Shown here: in pieces, positions 36,937 to 47,969 of the stretch
How the letters are laid out: the number at the start of each line of letters is the position of its first letter
Numbering within the stretch: position 1 is the stretch's first letter
Assembly: GCA_030248225.1 (NCBI GenBank)
Contig: JASANE010024786.1
Coordinates: 45,540 to 109,539, forward strand
Source: Trileptium ribeirensis
Taxonomy: Eukaryota > Nematoda > Enoplea > Enoplida > Thoracostomopsidae
Length of the DNA: 64,000 nucleotides
Reading direction: 5' to 3'
Notes under the pieces: generated by a model
Told to the model about the DNA's origin: nothing
Databases searched by the model: none
The model's input: only the letters and a program-made list of their open reading frames with translations
Translations under genes and position numbers: made by a program

Positions 36937-38448
36937 TGCCATTCAGACCTCGCCGCTTACGCCCGCCCAACGCCGCGCCGCCGCCGCTACACAAACTTAC
37001 CGTAGCCCTTACTCGCAACGCCTAGCGACTGATCCAGACAAACCACTGTTACCGTACCATATTTATCGTGAGCCTACGGCGTCCTACGAATAACGATACC
37101 CTAAACCTAGGGTTGCGTACTCTGCCCCATATATCCCGCTCCCACACACGCCGCTAATGCCTTTAGGATTTGAAGCCACGCTAGAGGAATATGTCCCAGA
37201 CGAATGGAGTACTCAATCTCCGACCCCCCTAGACCACCACCCACGCAATCCGCCTCAGTGCATAGTCAAACTCCTTTAGAACCTGCCTCGACACGAAAAC
37301 CTATACCTAAACCACGACGGAAACCAGTCCAAACCCCCGCACCGGTGACTGAACCAGTATCATCTGTAAGCTCTGAGAACACATCGCCTGAAACTACTGC
37401 TTCCCAGACACCACCACATCGGTGGGTAATTCCACCCTTGTTGTCACTCTTAGCGGAACGTGGAGCCGAGGCCCCACAGCCCGAAGCAGGTGCGTCCCAG
37501 ACCCCGCCACATCAAAGAATAACCCCCGTCACATTGTCACCCCTAGCGGAACAAGAAACCGGTACCCCATACGTTCCTTCCTTCGGCCGATGCGCTACCA
37601 GAAAGCAAAACCAACAAGCGGAATGGGAATGGGAATTGGAGGAAAGGAGAATGATTAAAGAGGAAGAGGATCGCGCTCAAGGAGAACTTCAGGATGCGAC
37701 CGAGTTAAAGGAGTATCTATCAGGACCTATCATACTTCACCCTCCCTCGGAAGCCCAAATAGCCTCCGATGACATTGTAGCAGAATTTGCTGAGAGTTTG
37801 GCTAGGAGATGCGAGACAGGTAGACGAGACACGAGTGAACAACGCCGACCCTCCGAATCCTCGGAAGTCGGCAGATCGAAACGGTCTCGAAATTAAGCCG
37901 CACCTGCGGACAGCGAGACAATCTCAACCATAGGCGAGTCGACTAAGGACTCCTCTATTCGGGGGAGTGAGAAGGCGCCGCCGCGCAGCGCACCCTCCGC
38001 CATAAAAGGGACTCTAGCTCGACCGGCACGCACCAAAGCGCATCCCCGAACCCAAGCTGAAGCTCAACCACATGTTAGCTGGGAAGACTGGGAGGACGAA
38101 GCACCCCTTAGTCAATTCTTACCGGGACCTAGCCGAAGACCCCGCTTTGAACTTGACTATTCTACTGAGGAGAGCGAAGGATCTCCGGAGTTGGGACCTT
38201 CTATTGAGGAGATCGAGGAGAAGACAGAACCTCTTCAACCCACGCATCGACAACCATACCGACAGGCAAGGGACCGCCGTCGTTGGTATGAGGACTATAC
38301 GCCCCCTAAGCGAGAGGATGAGGTAGTAATACCGCGCATCGCCCCCGAGAGCCTGCGCCCAAACCCCCAGCCCCAGCTCGACGAACAAAACCTCTCGCTC
38401 AACCGACCCGACAATCGACCCTGTTATGCCAATGAATCCCCCATCTAG
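36937..38448 (+). pseudogene. Gag-position Pro/Glu-rich reading frame of the element, broken
   Basis: The first ATG after R1 (36937, MPFRPRRLRPP) starts a Pro-rich frame that is soon shifted. A second frame (Tyr/Pro-rich, with VPDEWSTQSPTPLDHHP) leads by another shift into the main one from 37204. This runs 230 codons to a TAA at 37894-37896, then continues in the same frame to 38448. Sequence is rich in Pro, Ser, Thr and Glu, with two TASQTPPH(R/Q)-like internal repeats, an acidic/basic helix-forming stretch (EWEWELEERRMIKEEEDRAQ) and a basic tail (GRSKRSRN). No CCHC zinc knuckle or recognisable capsid motif was seen. 'Gag' is inferred only from position. Confidence 0.55.
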
Positions 38449-38449
38449 G

Positions 38450-39275
38450 AGTGCCCGCTATCGGCACGAGATGTTCGAACCTTTTAGGGACATATTCGAC
38501 GAACAGGACATCGAAGACATGCTGGCCGCTCATCCTGACTAGGACCCGGACGAGGACAACGGACAACGACAACTACGACCAGCACGGGAGGAGGATCACC
38601 TCAAGACAACCACCCGGGAAAGACGGTGCAACGCCAACACCGCCCCGGCACCCCCGCGACCCCACCCCCCCCCCAGCCCCCAAACGCTTTTAATGGCGAC
38701 GAATATTATTGCAGGAATCATCGGTCGGCAAATCACCAGAATGGAACAAATTGCACAACCGCGTATGCCTCAGTACATCATCAACTACGCCGCCCACATC
38801 GAAACGTTTCTTTCGAAAGGCACGCGTTGGCCCGAATTATCAAACATGCTCCGTTGGGTCAAACAATCGAACAGTACCCAATCGAGTACACGTCCACGGA
38901 GCAAGGGTACCAGCTCCTCGTCACCTATTTATTCGACGAGGAGCAAGCAAGGCAAGATATATCGGATTTAAAAATGGGAGGTCGAGATATCAAAACTATC
39001 TCGCGGAGGAACAAACAAAAATTCCTCGATCCCGAAACAACAGAGCGCCTTCGCCCTGTCCTCCCGCATTTAATGAGAACGGTGCTTCTGGAGAAATTCA
39101 AGATCACGAAATTTTAAAAGGCCCTGCTCGCCACTGGACACGCTCAACTGCTCGAGGCAAATCACTCGGACTCGTTCTGGGGAATTGGCCCCGGACCGGA
39201 AGACACCGCCTTTGGCCGCCGCCCACGGCAGTGCCACAATGTTATGGGCTGTCTCCTGGAGGAGATCCGAACCGT
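38450..39275 (+). pseudogene. NADAR (YbiA-like) domain, broken
   Basis: An acidic lead-in (FEPFRDIFDEQDIEDMLAAH, then an in-frame TAG) and MATNIIAGIIGR at 38693 precede the domain. Motifs in order are: FLSKGTRWPELSNM (the FYSK...(E/L)SNF opening of NADAR), a frameshift near 38850, EYTSTEQGYQL (conserved Glu), MGGRDIK, VLLEKFK, a short disrupted stretch with TAA at 39115-39117, then LLATGHAQLLEANHSDSFWG and IGPGPED. LLATG...L.EA...D..WGIG is the signature of NADAR/DUF1768 proteins, which act as ADP-ribose glycosidases. The Asp and Trp of that motif are kept. The frame continues into the SGNH-like domain. What the domain does for the element is unknown; countering ADP-ribosylation is one possibility. 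Confidence 0.78.
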
Positions 39276-39885
39276 TATCCTCCACGGAGTTGCCAACTGG
39301 CCAACGGTGCTAATCCTCGGCGATACAATGGCAACGCCATTAATCAAGATGGCTGCATCGAAAGGCTGGTGCGCCGCGGCATGGCCTGGAGCCACCGTGC
39401 AGTTTCTTGCTCGGATGGTAACGTGTATTGCCACACCCCAAACCAAGACCATCATTATCCTTGGCGGATACAAGGCCGCCTTGCGGCCTAAACCGCACGA
39501 AGGCCGGCTTCTCGACACGCCGAGCAAATTAATGCGTCGTGTACGACGGCACATCTGCTCATTTGACTACCTACTGAGCAACGGAGCTCGAGCAGTGATA
39601 GCGCCGCCTCCACCAGCGTGGGACATTGCACGGGGCGATGTGAGGAAGGGGACCAACGAATTTACCCATCTGTTTCAGGACATTAAGTGTCAATTTCCGG
39701 ACAGGACATTTAAGTCCGCTATGCCCCAATACCCGCGGGAACTATTGGAACCAGGGGCATGGGAAAGGGCCCCTGTGAGAACCCACCTGCGGAACCCCAA
39801 GCGACGGAGCCATATATTGGCTTCCTTCGCAGGTGGGTGGAACAACAAATATTATAGTGAGGGAACTCACCTAAGCGAAAACTGA
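39276..39885 (+). pseudogene. SGNH-hydrolase-like domain fused after NADAR
   Basis: In the NADAR frame, without a stop until after 39882, the text reads NWPTVLILGDTMATPLIKMA, then AAWPGATVQFLARM, TKTIIILGGYKAAL, LLSNGARAVIAPPPPAWD and THLFQDIKCQFPD. The order matches SGNH-fold esterase-like domains found in many invertebrate retroelement proteins: block I (GDS), PGA, the G.ND block, G...V.I..P.PP and a late helix before C. Here block I has GDT and the G.ND block has GGYK, so the usual catalytic Ser and the oxyanion-hole Asn are both absent. It is likely a non-catalytic version, unless these changes arose by decay. About 165 residues, close to normal length for the fold. Confidence 0.6.
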
Positions 39886-40529
39886 ACTAACATTGCACCA
39901 GCAATTTGGGGGCATAGAATCTTAGCGAAATTTGGTGAGGGACTTCATACCTAAGATTGGCACTGCATTGTATTGTATACGTATGTATTATATCGTGTCC
40001 AAATATTAATACTTTGTATTGCTGTATTACCTATAACTAGTGTGTATTAATTTGTGGACAGTTTAACAAAACGAGCCCTAGAGGCACACAAATGAATCTT
40101 TCGACCCCAAGCGAAAAGTCATTTTCCCCCTTAAAATATAGGAGGAGGGCTTGGTTGAATTCACTGGGTTCGTCAAACGAGGCCAGGATAAATCACGTAG
40201 TGACCACTGGTCATTGATCAACGAAAAATCGACCACTTAGTATGACCAGGCCGATCCCTAGCAGATAAACTACGTGTTTAGTTTCAACTGTTAGACAAAA
40301 TTTTTCCTAGCAGCGAAGGCGTTCTGCTATCACTTTTGTCACTTTACCTAAGTTATATTTTTTGGAGAGGTCCTAAGTGATGAGGCCTTGGAAAGAGTAA
40401 CAATATTACCGCCAACAAATATCTCTAATCTCAGGCAAAACAAATTGTTCGCCACCCCTATAATTTGCTTAGGCTTAGGCTTAGGCTTAGGCTTAAATCC
40501 GAAAATTTCCATTTAAAAATATAAGAGAA
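39886..40529 (+). other. 3' non-coding part of the element centre
   Basis: No coding signature. It contains a purine-rich AGGAGGAGGGC tract at about 40140, which could serve as a polypurine tract but lies ~390 bp before R2, and a run of four TTAGGC units just before R2. Confidence 0.45.
40467..40494 (+). repeat. Four TTAGGC units
   Basis: GCTTAGGCTTAGGCTTAGGC and one further unit, followed by TTAAAT. TTAGGC is the nematode telomere motif, but four units can also arise by slippage. A related CTTAGGCTTAG string occurs near 18003. Confidence 0.6.
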
Positions 40530-43500
40530 GTAACAGGGCCCTTCCGGCCGCGTCACGAGTGTTTTCATGATTCTCGCACCCAAAATCGTATCGGAACACG
40601 TTGGTACATGGGTATCGTGCATAAAATACCGTATTTTATGCGTAAATTGTTTTGTATAAAAATGCCGTACTTTATCCGTAAATCGTTTTGTATAAAAATG
40701 CCGTACTTTATCCGTAAGTTGTTTTGTATAAAAATGCCGTACTTTATCCGTGAATCGTTTGGTATAAAAATGCCGTACTTTATCCGTGAATCGTTTTGTC
40801 TAAAAATACCGTATATATATTTAATATCGTGTCAGTGGATCGTGCTGTACCTGTGTTGTACCTCAGCGGTGGGGCGTTTTGTAATGTCTGTGCAATTTCG
40901 GGGACGAGTGTTATGCGCTACGGTTAGGACAGCCTAGAGAGGAATTAGGTTTGACGATTAGGACTGTCCGGGAATAGGAGGCCCCTGGCTGCGCACACAA
41001 ATTAACAAGTTTGTTAAGACAGAAAACTAAAATATTAAGTTTACCTAGTTCTAACTGCATGCTAAGCAATGGTCACGGGAAAGCACAATTCGCAACCAAC
41101 TAAATTTACATGTACGGTAGCTTTTGAGCTTACAACGGACGACGGATGTCGGGTTAATTCGACGGCCCGTAACCGGCTAGTGTAACATGATCCGAGAACT
41201 AACCGGAGCATGTTGGTAGAACATTTTGAGGACTAGTGTTGGACACCAAAACCGCCACAGACAACGCCCGAACCTCGCTCGTAACGTACAAAGACAACCG
41301 CTACTTACGCAAAGTTGGGTTGTCTAGACCGAAACAGGACTATCACTTTCCATATATTTATAACATACTATATATATGTGTGTGTGTGGGTTTGTCCCTT
41401 AGCCGACTACGTATGATTTCAAGATCCCTGTGCCTCCCTTCACAACCGGGAACGCCTCTTTCTGAGCGTATTTCAGGCTAAATCGCCCTCTTTCTATGCG
41501 AGTGATGTAAGCCGTCACCCTTTTACATCCCCGCTGTTCCACCCCATTCCTGAACCGCTGCATGCGACCCCTCGTTTTGTTCACCGTAACCGTACAAATC
41601 TAACGACGTGTGCCGGACCCCTGTCCGCATCCCCGCTGATCTGCTGTAGTCATCTAAATACGCCCTAATTTCGGACGCCAGCTACTAGTGGGCGCACATA
41701 ATCCGAGATTTTCCTCTTTGCCTCAAAACAGGCGAACCGCCCCTCATTGTGTTCGTCTCGTCGAGACATCTCCAAAAATACCCGGCGGGTCTCCGCCCGC
41801 CGCCCAGTTAACACGGGACAGCCGACGAAAGCGCCCCTACCGTAGCCGCCACTCTCTCTAATAGTTGTGATTTTAGCACCATTTTTACGCCAGCCGCTCC
41901 GGCAGCAATATCTCCGTTTCACGGCGAGTCCGACGATACCCGGTGGGCGTCGCTCCGCCCAACCGTTAACGCAGGAGAGCCCTCTAAAGCACCCCACACT
42001 TATACACAGCGGAACCCGTAGGTGGGTTCCAACCCGCTGTTACGTCCTCCCCCCTCGTGTTTGGTATTGATCGGCCCCATTTTTCGTCCTGGGACCGAAT
42101 CTCACCCCAGCCCCTCGAAATCCCCACGGTATTCCCCTTGTCCCGCTTCCCTTCCCACTCCCTCTTCCTGTCCTCGCTGTACTTTTGTCTTCTTGTCCTC
42201 GCCCTTTCTCTAACCGACTTCTGCTGTCGGTTGCTTTTGCTTTTGTTGTTGTTGTTGTGCTGTGTGTACTCGAGCGACCTCTCTGTCGCTCGTGCCGCCC
42301 CTGTGTCTCGTGTGTATTGCGTGTATGTTTGTAGTATATGTATGTGTATGTATATATACATATACATATATATGTATATAATATGTACATAAGGACACAG
42401 AAAAAACGGACGGACGAGGACATCACGTGGTAAGACTCACTAAATTTAAGAGTTTTACGGACGAACTGGAAATGGACGTTCGGACAGGATAGGGGTACGT
42501 TGAAGGCCCTCCAGTGGGTCCTAGGGGCCTTGGAGCAGGGCCTCCGACCGGATAGAAACTAGTTGGAGTTCGCCCCGTTTCTGGTCTCGAGACGGACGTT
42601 TTCTCGTCGTCCGTTCCCCCGGCAAGTCGTTGAAGCTTAGATAGTCCCAAGAAAATTGAAAATTAGCTCGATTTTTCTCGATGTTTTGAGGTGTCCTCAT
42701 GAGCGAGGGTCACCTTCAAAGTCAAATTTAGCTTGATTGGGAGGATATCGAAGACCAAAAAGGCTGAGTCGTCAGTCGCTGTGTCGAGATGGGCTGGGAG
42801 GATCAAACAGTCAAAAACTTGAGCAGATTGTCACGCAAATTGGGGTTTAAAAAGGAAATTGCGTGACCCGAAAGTTGTCGTTAGTGGTTCAAAGTAAGCG
42901 GAGACCGGAAGCAGCTTGAATGTTGTGAGCTTAGGATACAATTTCATTGGACATACGGTGATAATTACGGGAAATTGGGTCTTCAAGATTTGGATTTCAT
43001 TCGAAAATCGTGGTAAAAGTCGCAGATGGACGACCTGCGAGTACTCGGAGGATTCAAACTTGATGTCGGCAAATCTAATTGAAGCCGACTCTCCCTAAGG
43101 ACATCGACGGCTAACGGTAGTTGTCGAATTTGAATTTCCGGAAGTGACCCCAATTGGACGCCCAAAGAAGAAACCCAAAAAGATGGGCGTCAAGAAACGT
43201 CAACGATTGGATGGCGACAAAATCGCTTTCCCAAACTATAGACAAAAATTTCGGGCTTACCACCAACGCGTCGAATCTGGGAATCAGTTCGACTTAGGCA
43301 GCGCGGAGTTCGGTGGACTTCACTGACCGGCTCCGAAGACTTTGACTTAGTATCAAGCTTTCTTTGTTGTTTCGATCTTTCTCGTGGTTTTTCGCTTTGT
43401 AGTTTGGAATGGGAATCGATCAATGGAGGACCCGCGCAGACGTCTTCCGTCTCGCGAAGGCGGTCAGCCGATGCTGCCCCGGAGCAACGTTCGTAAGTAG

Positions 43501-45616
43501 TATCACGGATCATGGGGGCTTACTTTCTCCGGATGTAACAGTGACAGTCCGTTCATAGGCAGTTAAGTAGGTTCGTTGACAAACCTCCACAAATCGAGTC
43601 CCGTTTTGGGCATCTTGAGCGATTGCACGGGATGGTGACAAATTGTAGGTGACAAAGTCGAAGCCCTGCTGATTCCCCATGGTCTTAGGTAGGGCACATC
43701 AGAAGGAACGCCTCTCGTCCCGATTTTACATGGCTTGCTGTTTTTGAGTTAGTGTCATCGAATTTTCCTTAGCCGACCACGGTAAAATTTCCCGACGAAA
43801 CTATAGGGACTCGCTTGCTTGTTTAATGGTTCGCTGTTATGGTTTACAAATTTGCAGCTAGTTGACCGTTCGATGCTCATGCCGTTATGAGCTCGGACAG
43901 ATTTAGTAGTTAGAGACGGAGGACTAGCCTCCGTCGGGCTTTAGGAAGCCCCTGAAATTTCGTTTATCCTACTGAGCTAGGAAAATTTGGGAATACATAA
44001 GATCTAACAAATTCTAGGCATTGAAGCTTGAGATTAAGGTGCTTGCTGTTCACAAGGGACTCTGATAAAGGATCGTCTCGGTTTACTTATTGAATTCTGG
44101 TTTCATAGCATCTAGGTGCGTTCTGATTAATAAAATCCTGCAGGAACATTGCGCCAGCTTTAAGGCAAATGCTGTAGGCATCTCCAGTAAGCACACATTT
44201 CGCCATGACGACCGACCGAATAAAATGCTAGGCAATACCCCTGATCCCAAAATAACCCCATAATCGGCTCACGGGGCAAACTCCTAGCCGTCCCAAAACT
44301 CCGTTCGCCCCAGTTAATGCCGCGTGCGGAAAGTTTGATATTAAAATCTCATTTTGGTGTGAAAGCTCTGAAATATGTCACTAAAACGATCAAACTAACA
44401 AGCGTTCCCAGTAATAAAGCTACATGGCCTTCCGTTAGTGCTAACTTCCTGAAACAACACTTGCTGAAAGAAAGCAACCGCGGGTACCGGCATGAATTTT
44501 TCTGTCGGTATCTCTTGCGGGAGACGCTTGCCGTGCTCCCGTCTTCAAAATAAAATATTTAAATCACACCTGAAAATAAAGAAAACTTACCTTCTCGCCT
44601 GGGCCATTTGGCCCTATGGCTGGCGAGTGCAAAATCCCAACTTTTCCTTGGAGCGAGTTGATCGCTGAGTTTAGCATGATTTCACTATTTATCCTGAGTT
44701 GTCCGTTAGGCTATATACTGTGCATATCCAGCTTTCAGTTTTTGTCAACTTCCCGTTCATTTAGTTTCCTTTTTGCATTATTCCCACACTGAGTTTCAAT
44801 CCTGCACGGGGAAATTAGGCCCGCTGCAGATTCATTATCATTAACCATTCAGCCACAGCAGTGTATTAGGACGACAAGTTCGTCGATAGAGAGAGGAAAA
44901 GAGCAAACGACCAAAGAAAGAGGAAAAGACGAGGACGCGTCTGCGGCCGACCGCCCCGTACCCCATAGTATGAAACGACCCCAAGGTCTGGAAATGATGC
45001 CGGATAATTGATCGGCAGGGCGTATACTGCCCGGGTGACGTACCCCACCGAACCTACTACAAATTCGGCCGAAGAGTAGAAATAAAACTAAATAACCAAG
45101 CACGCCCCGCCCCTGGGGGCGGCCCAGAGATTGTTCAGGAAGGCGCCTAGCCCTCCCGAATTGACGCACTTAGTTAGCCCCCAATAGTCGGTCGGAAACA
45201 CTCGTCCCCTCGATAAAACTTCATCGTGTTAATAAACGTTGTATCATGAACACTGAGTACAGTCTTATTTTATACCGAGACGATAGGGAGTTTTCTCTGG
45301 TTTGTCCGCTGGGACGAGCAGGCACTGCCCGTCACTGTTTGAGGGCGAGATTGTCACAAGCACTGACGTGCATGGCCTTCTGACGTTTTTGTATGATCAT
45401 TTGAACCGAGGAATAAAAGTTTAGGAGTCGTCAAACAAATTCAACCCGCATTCTCCGCTAGCTCGAAAATTCACTAGGGATTTGCCCAAACACTTTGCTT
45501 CAACTAGACAAAAGCTACATCAGTCCAACCACTAGCTTTCGGAATTAGAATCATTAAGAAAAGGCAGGCTACGCCAATGACCTTCCGACATTAAACTCTC
45601 AGGGCTTGTCGGAACC
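40530..45616 (+). repeat. Giant terminal repeat R2 (~5.09 kb)
   Basis: Second copy of R1 in the same orientation. It is about 164 bp shorter, 144 bp of which is explained by four fewer 36-bp units. It also has a shorter (GTT)n run (near 42246). Sequence after GTCGGAACC (TAACCCGG...) is unrelated to that after R1 (CTGTGGGAGCC...), which fixes the right boundary. Confidence 0.85.
40621..40815 (+). repeat. 36-bp tandem array in R2, about 5 units
   Basis: Same unit as at 31604-31945, five full copies and a partial one. Confidence 0.9.
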
Positions 45617-47960
45617 TAACCCGGCCACATAGGCTACAATGATCTAGCACGGAGCATAACAGGATCTTAGTTAGGCAAATCAACTCGAGTTTCAATCTTA
45701 AAGGGCAGTTTTATTCTTTTATTTCAACATTCAACACCACTAAATTGAACTAAACAACTTCAGATGAGTTTAGAATAGGGAACAACGGCCAAGCATCATG
45801 ACCTGTGAGCAGGCGTCGATGCTAGCCTCCCTGGGGAGCTCAGCAATCATACCAGACACTAGACACGTGCCCAACCAATCGGACGGGGTCCGAACACACC
45901 CCGCGAAGCGCGCCTGCGGCCTGCTAAGCTCCGTAGCTTGTTGGGTCTGACCAAGAGTAAAGCCAAAATTTCAACAACTTACGGTCCGCGCTTGAGGTTA
46001 CGCTAGCCGGGGTCGTATGGGCATAGTGTTAGGAAGTTGCGCCATGCAGCTGTGTCCCGTTATTACATATATATATCTTGTGCTCTGTTGCCGTTGTATC
46101 TGTTATGTGCTATTTTTCCATTTAATGTATATTATACCAACGCTACTATTTTTGATATTTCCAGAGCGTTGGCTTTGTTTATGCGAGCGCGAGAGCAGCA
46201 CGTTGGCTTTGTTTAAGCGAGCGCGAGAGCAGCAGGTGTGCTGTTGACTGAATATATGTGCAACTATCTAAGTCAAGCGATAGAAAATTCTACAAAACTG
46301 AACCTAAATCGGAACATGATATATCCAAATCTGTGAATTCTATCTGAAAGCATAATGGGCAACGCTGCAAAAAACAAGAAAACAGCAAAACTCAGCGACC
46401 AAGTCGGAATAAAATTTTGAGGGATTTACCCTCGCACGATCTGAGGCCTTACTTTTCTCAGACCGGACCTAAATTTACAGTGTTGGGGGCGCGTGCTGTG
46501 CTATGCGTTTTGTCCTTAAATCGAGTATCTGACTGTGTAGGCTGATATTTTGACAAAAGCTAACCCACAATAATACCTGCTCTGAAGAGAAGTTAAATGT
46601 TGCTGCGTATGCACCGGTTTATAAGCCGACGTCAATAAAAACCTTGGTAAATTTAATATCGATTTGCTCAAATGTAAAACTAGAATTGACAACAGGTTGG
46701 AAGATTAATTGGATTGCGGTGCGACAAAGGCGCGCCCAATGTCTCCACGCTGGAGCGCGGATCTAGCCTATAACTGTTTGCTAGTCACGTCTAAACCAAG
46801 GCACATCTGAACCTAAAGTTCTTATTAAGTTTGTCTTGATTACCGTAGCAAGTCTGAATGCCTAGTTAACAAAAGTTCGGAACAAACGCAAGTTAGGTTC
46901 AGGTAGTCACAGCTCTGCCGGTTCGCAGTTACACTCCTGGTTCACGATAACTTTGCGCCATCATATGTCTACTCCTTTAATTGTTTACAAGGTAGGGCGC
47001 CGAAAAAAGGGTCTCAAGCAACAAGACTTGCTAGCACTCCTTATACGTTTGTAAGGCGTTGCGCCACAGTTAGTGGTTTCCATTAGTTCGGATTCGAAAA
47101 AGTTCCATTGTACTTGCTCCAGAGGCGTAGTTTGTACTCTGTTTACGAAACTTACGGTCGTAGGGAAGGACGTGGTAATCGCCAGAAGATTCGTGCCGAT
47201 TGCCAGTCCTCGTCTATTCTCACAAAAACTGGTTAGATCCTCATATCGAAGCGAAGAGACTGTCCTGGCCTGTTATGTTCGACGCTACGCAAGCATCGAC
47301 AAATCACTTGTAATTTTTAGAGCCGACGGCCTAAAGCTCAGCGAAAGAAAAATATGCTTAGATTGATTATCCAAAATGTGAACCATTGAGAAACAATTAT
47401 TTGGATTTTACGTATGAGTTCGCCAAGAAGACACATAATGAAGGAGGCGGATCAAAGGGGGGAAACTGCGGCTCCTCTAAGTGCCGTTTTCCAGTTAGCA
47501 TTGTTACTAGTTTGTTACTAGCTTGTGGCCTTCACATCAGGCAGTATAATTTAACGATTTAATCATTGTATACAACCACGTTTTTCCGAGTGGGGTAAAG
47601 GATAGATACCAAAATTCCCATCTATCCTGCAGCACTATTTTACTATATATATTTTAATGCCATTTCCGAGTTCCAGCTTCAAATGAATCTCAATCACCAA
47701 GACTGTGTTCGGATACTAGTTAATAACACAGTACAAATGCAGCAAATAGATTCATGGTGATTTATGGCACGATGCCATATATGCATTATCATACAAAAAT
47801 AAAGAGCCAAGACAAGTGCAACAAAGCCAGAAAAATATCGATCCAATCATCATTCCCTGAGCTCAAGTGATTCTGATCTTAAAATTTTCTCCGTGATGTT
47901 AACACTGGCCAGGGACCAACCTTCGGGTCAAAACCAGACTAATGCCCATAGTTTTGTTAG
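45617..47960. other. Unassigned sequence after the composite element
   Basis: No gene recognised. It contains a perfect-looking 34-bp tandem pair and a 97-codon frame at 47073-47366 without domain support or a convincing promoter. Confidence 0.4.
46167..46234 (+). repeat. 34-bp tandem duplication
   Basis: CGTTGGCTTTGTTTATGCGA + GCGCGAGAGCAGCA is followed directly by the same 34 bases with one change (AAGCGA for ATGCGA). Confidence 0.85.
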
Positions 47961-47969
47961 CTCGGTGTA

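Larger units (their letters stand above)
31513..45616 (+). mobile_element. Non-autonomous LTR-type element with giant repeats and Gag-like/NADAR/SGNH cargo
   Basis: Two long direct repeats (31513-36763 and 40530-45616) flank a 3.77-kb centre with a long coding tract, the layout of an LTR retrotransposon. Both repeats start GTAACAGGGC (the left copy as TGTAACAGGG, a common Gypsy LTR start) and end GCTTGTCGGAACC. The centre encodes a Pro/Glu-rich protein in the Gag position, then a NADAR domain and an SGNH-like domain. I found no reverse transcriptase, RNase H, integrase or protease, so it would depend on another element. No clear target-site duplication or CA terminus is visible. The cargo frames are broken in several places, so this copy is dead. 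Alternative reading: a host segment duplicated around a cargo gene. Confidence 0.65.
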
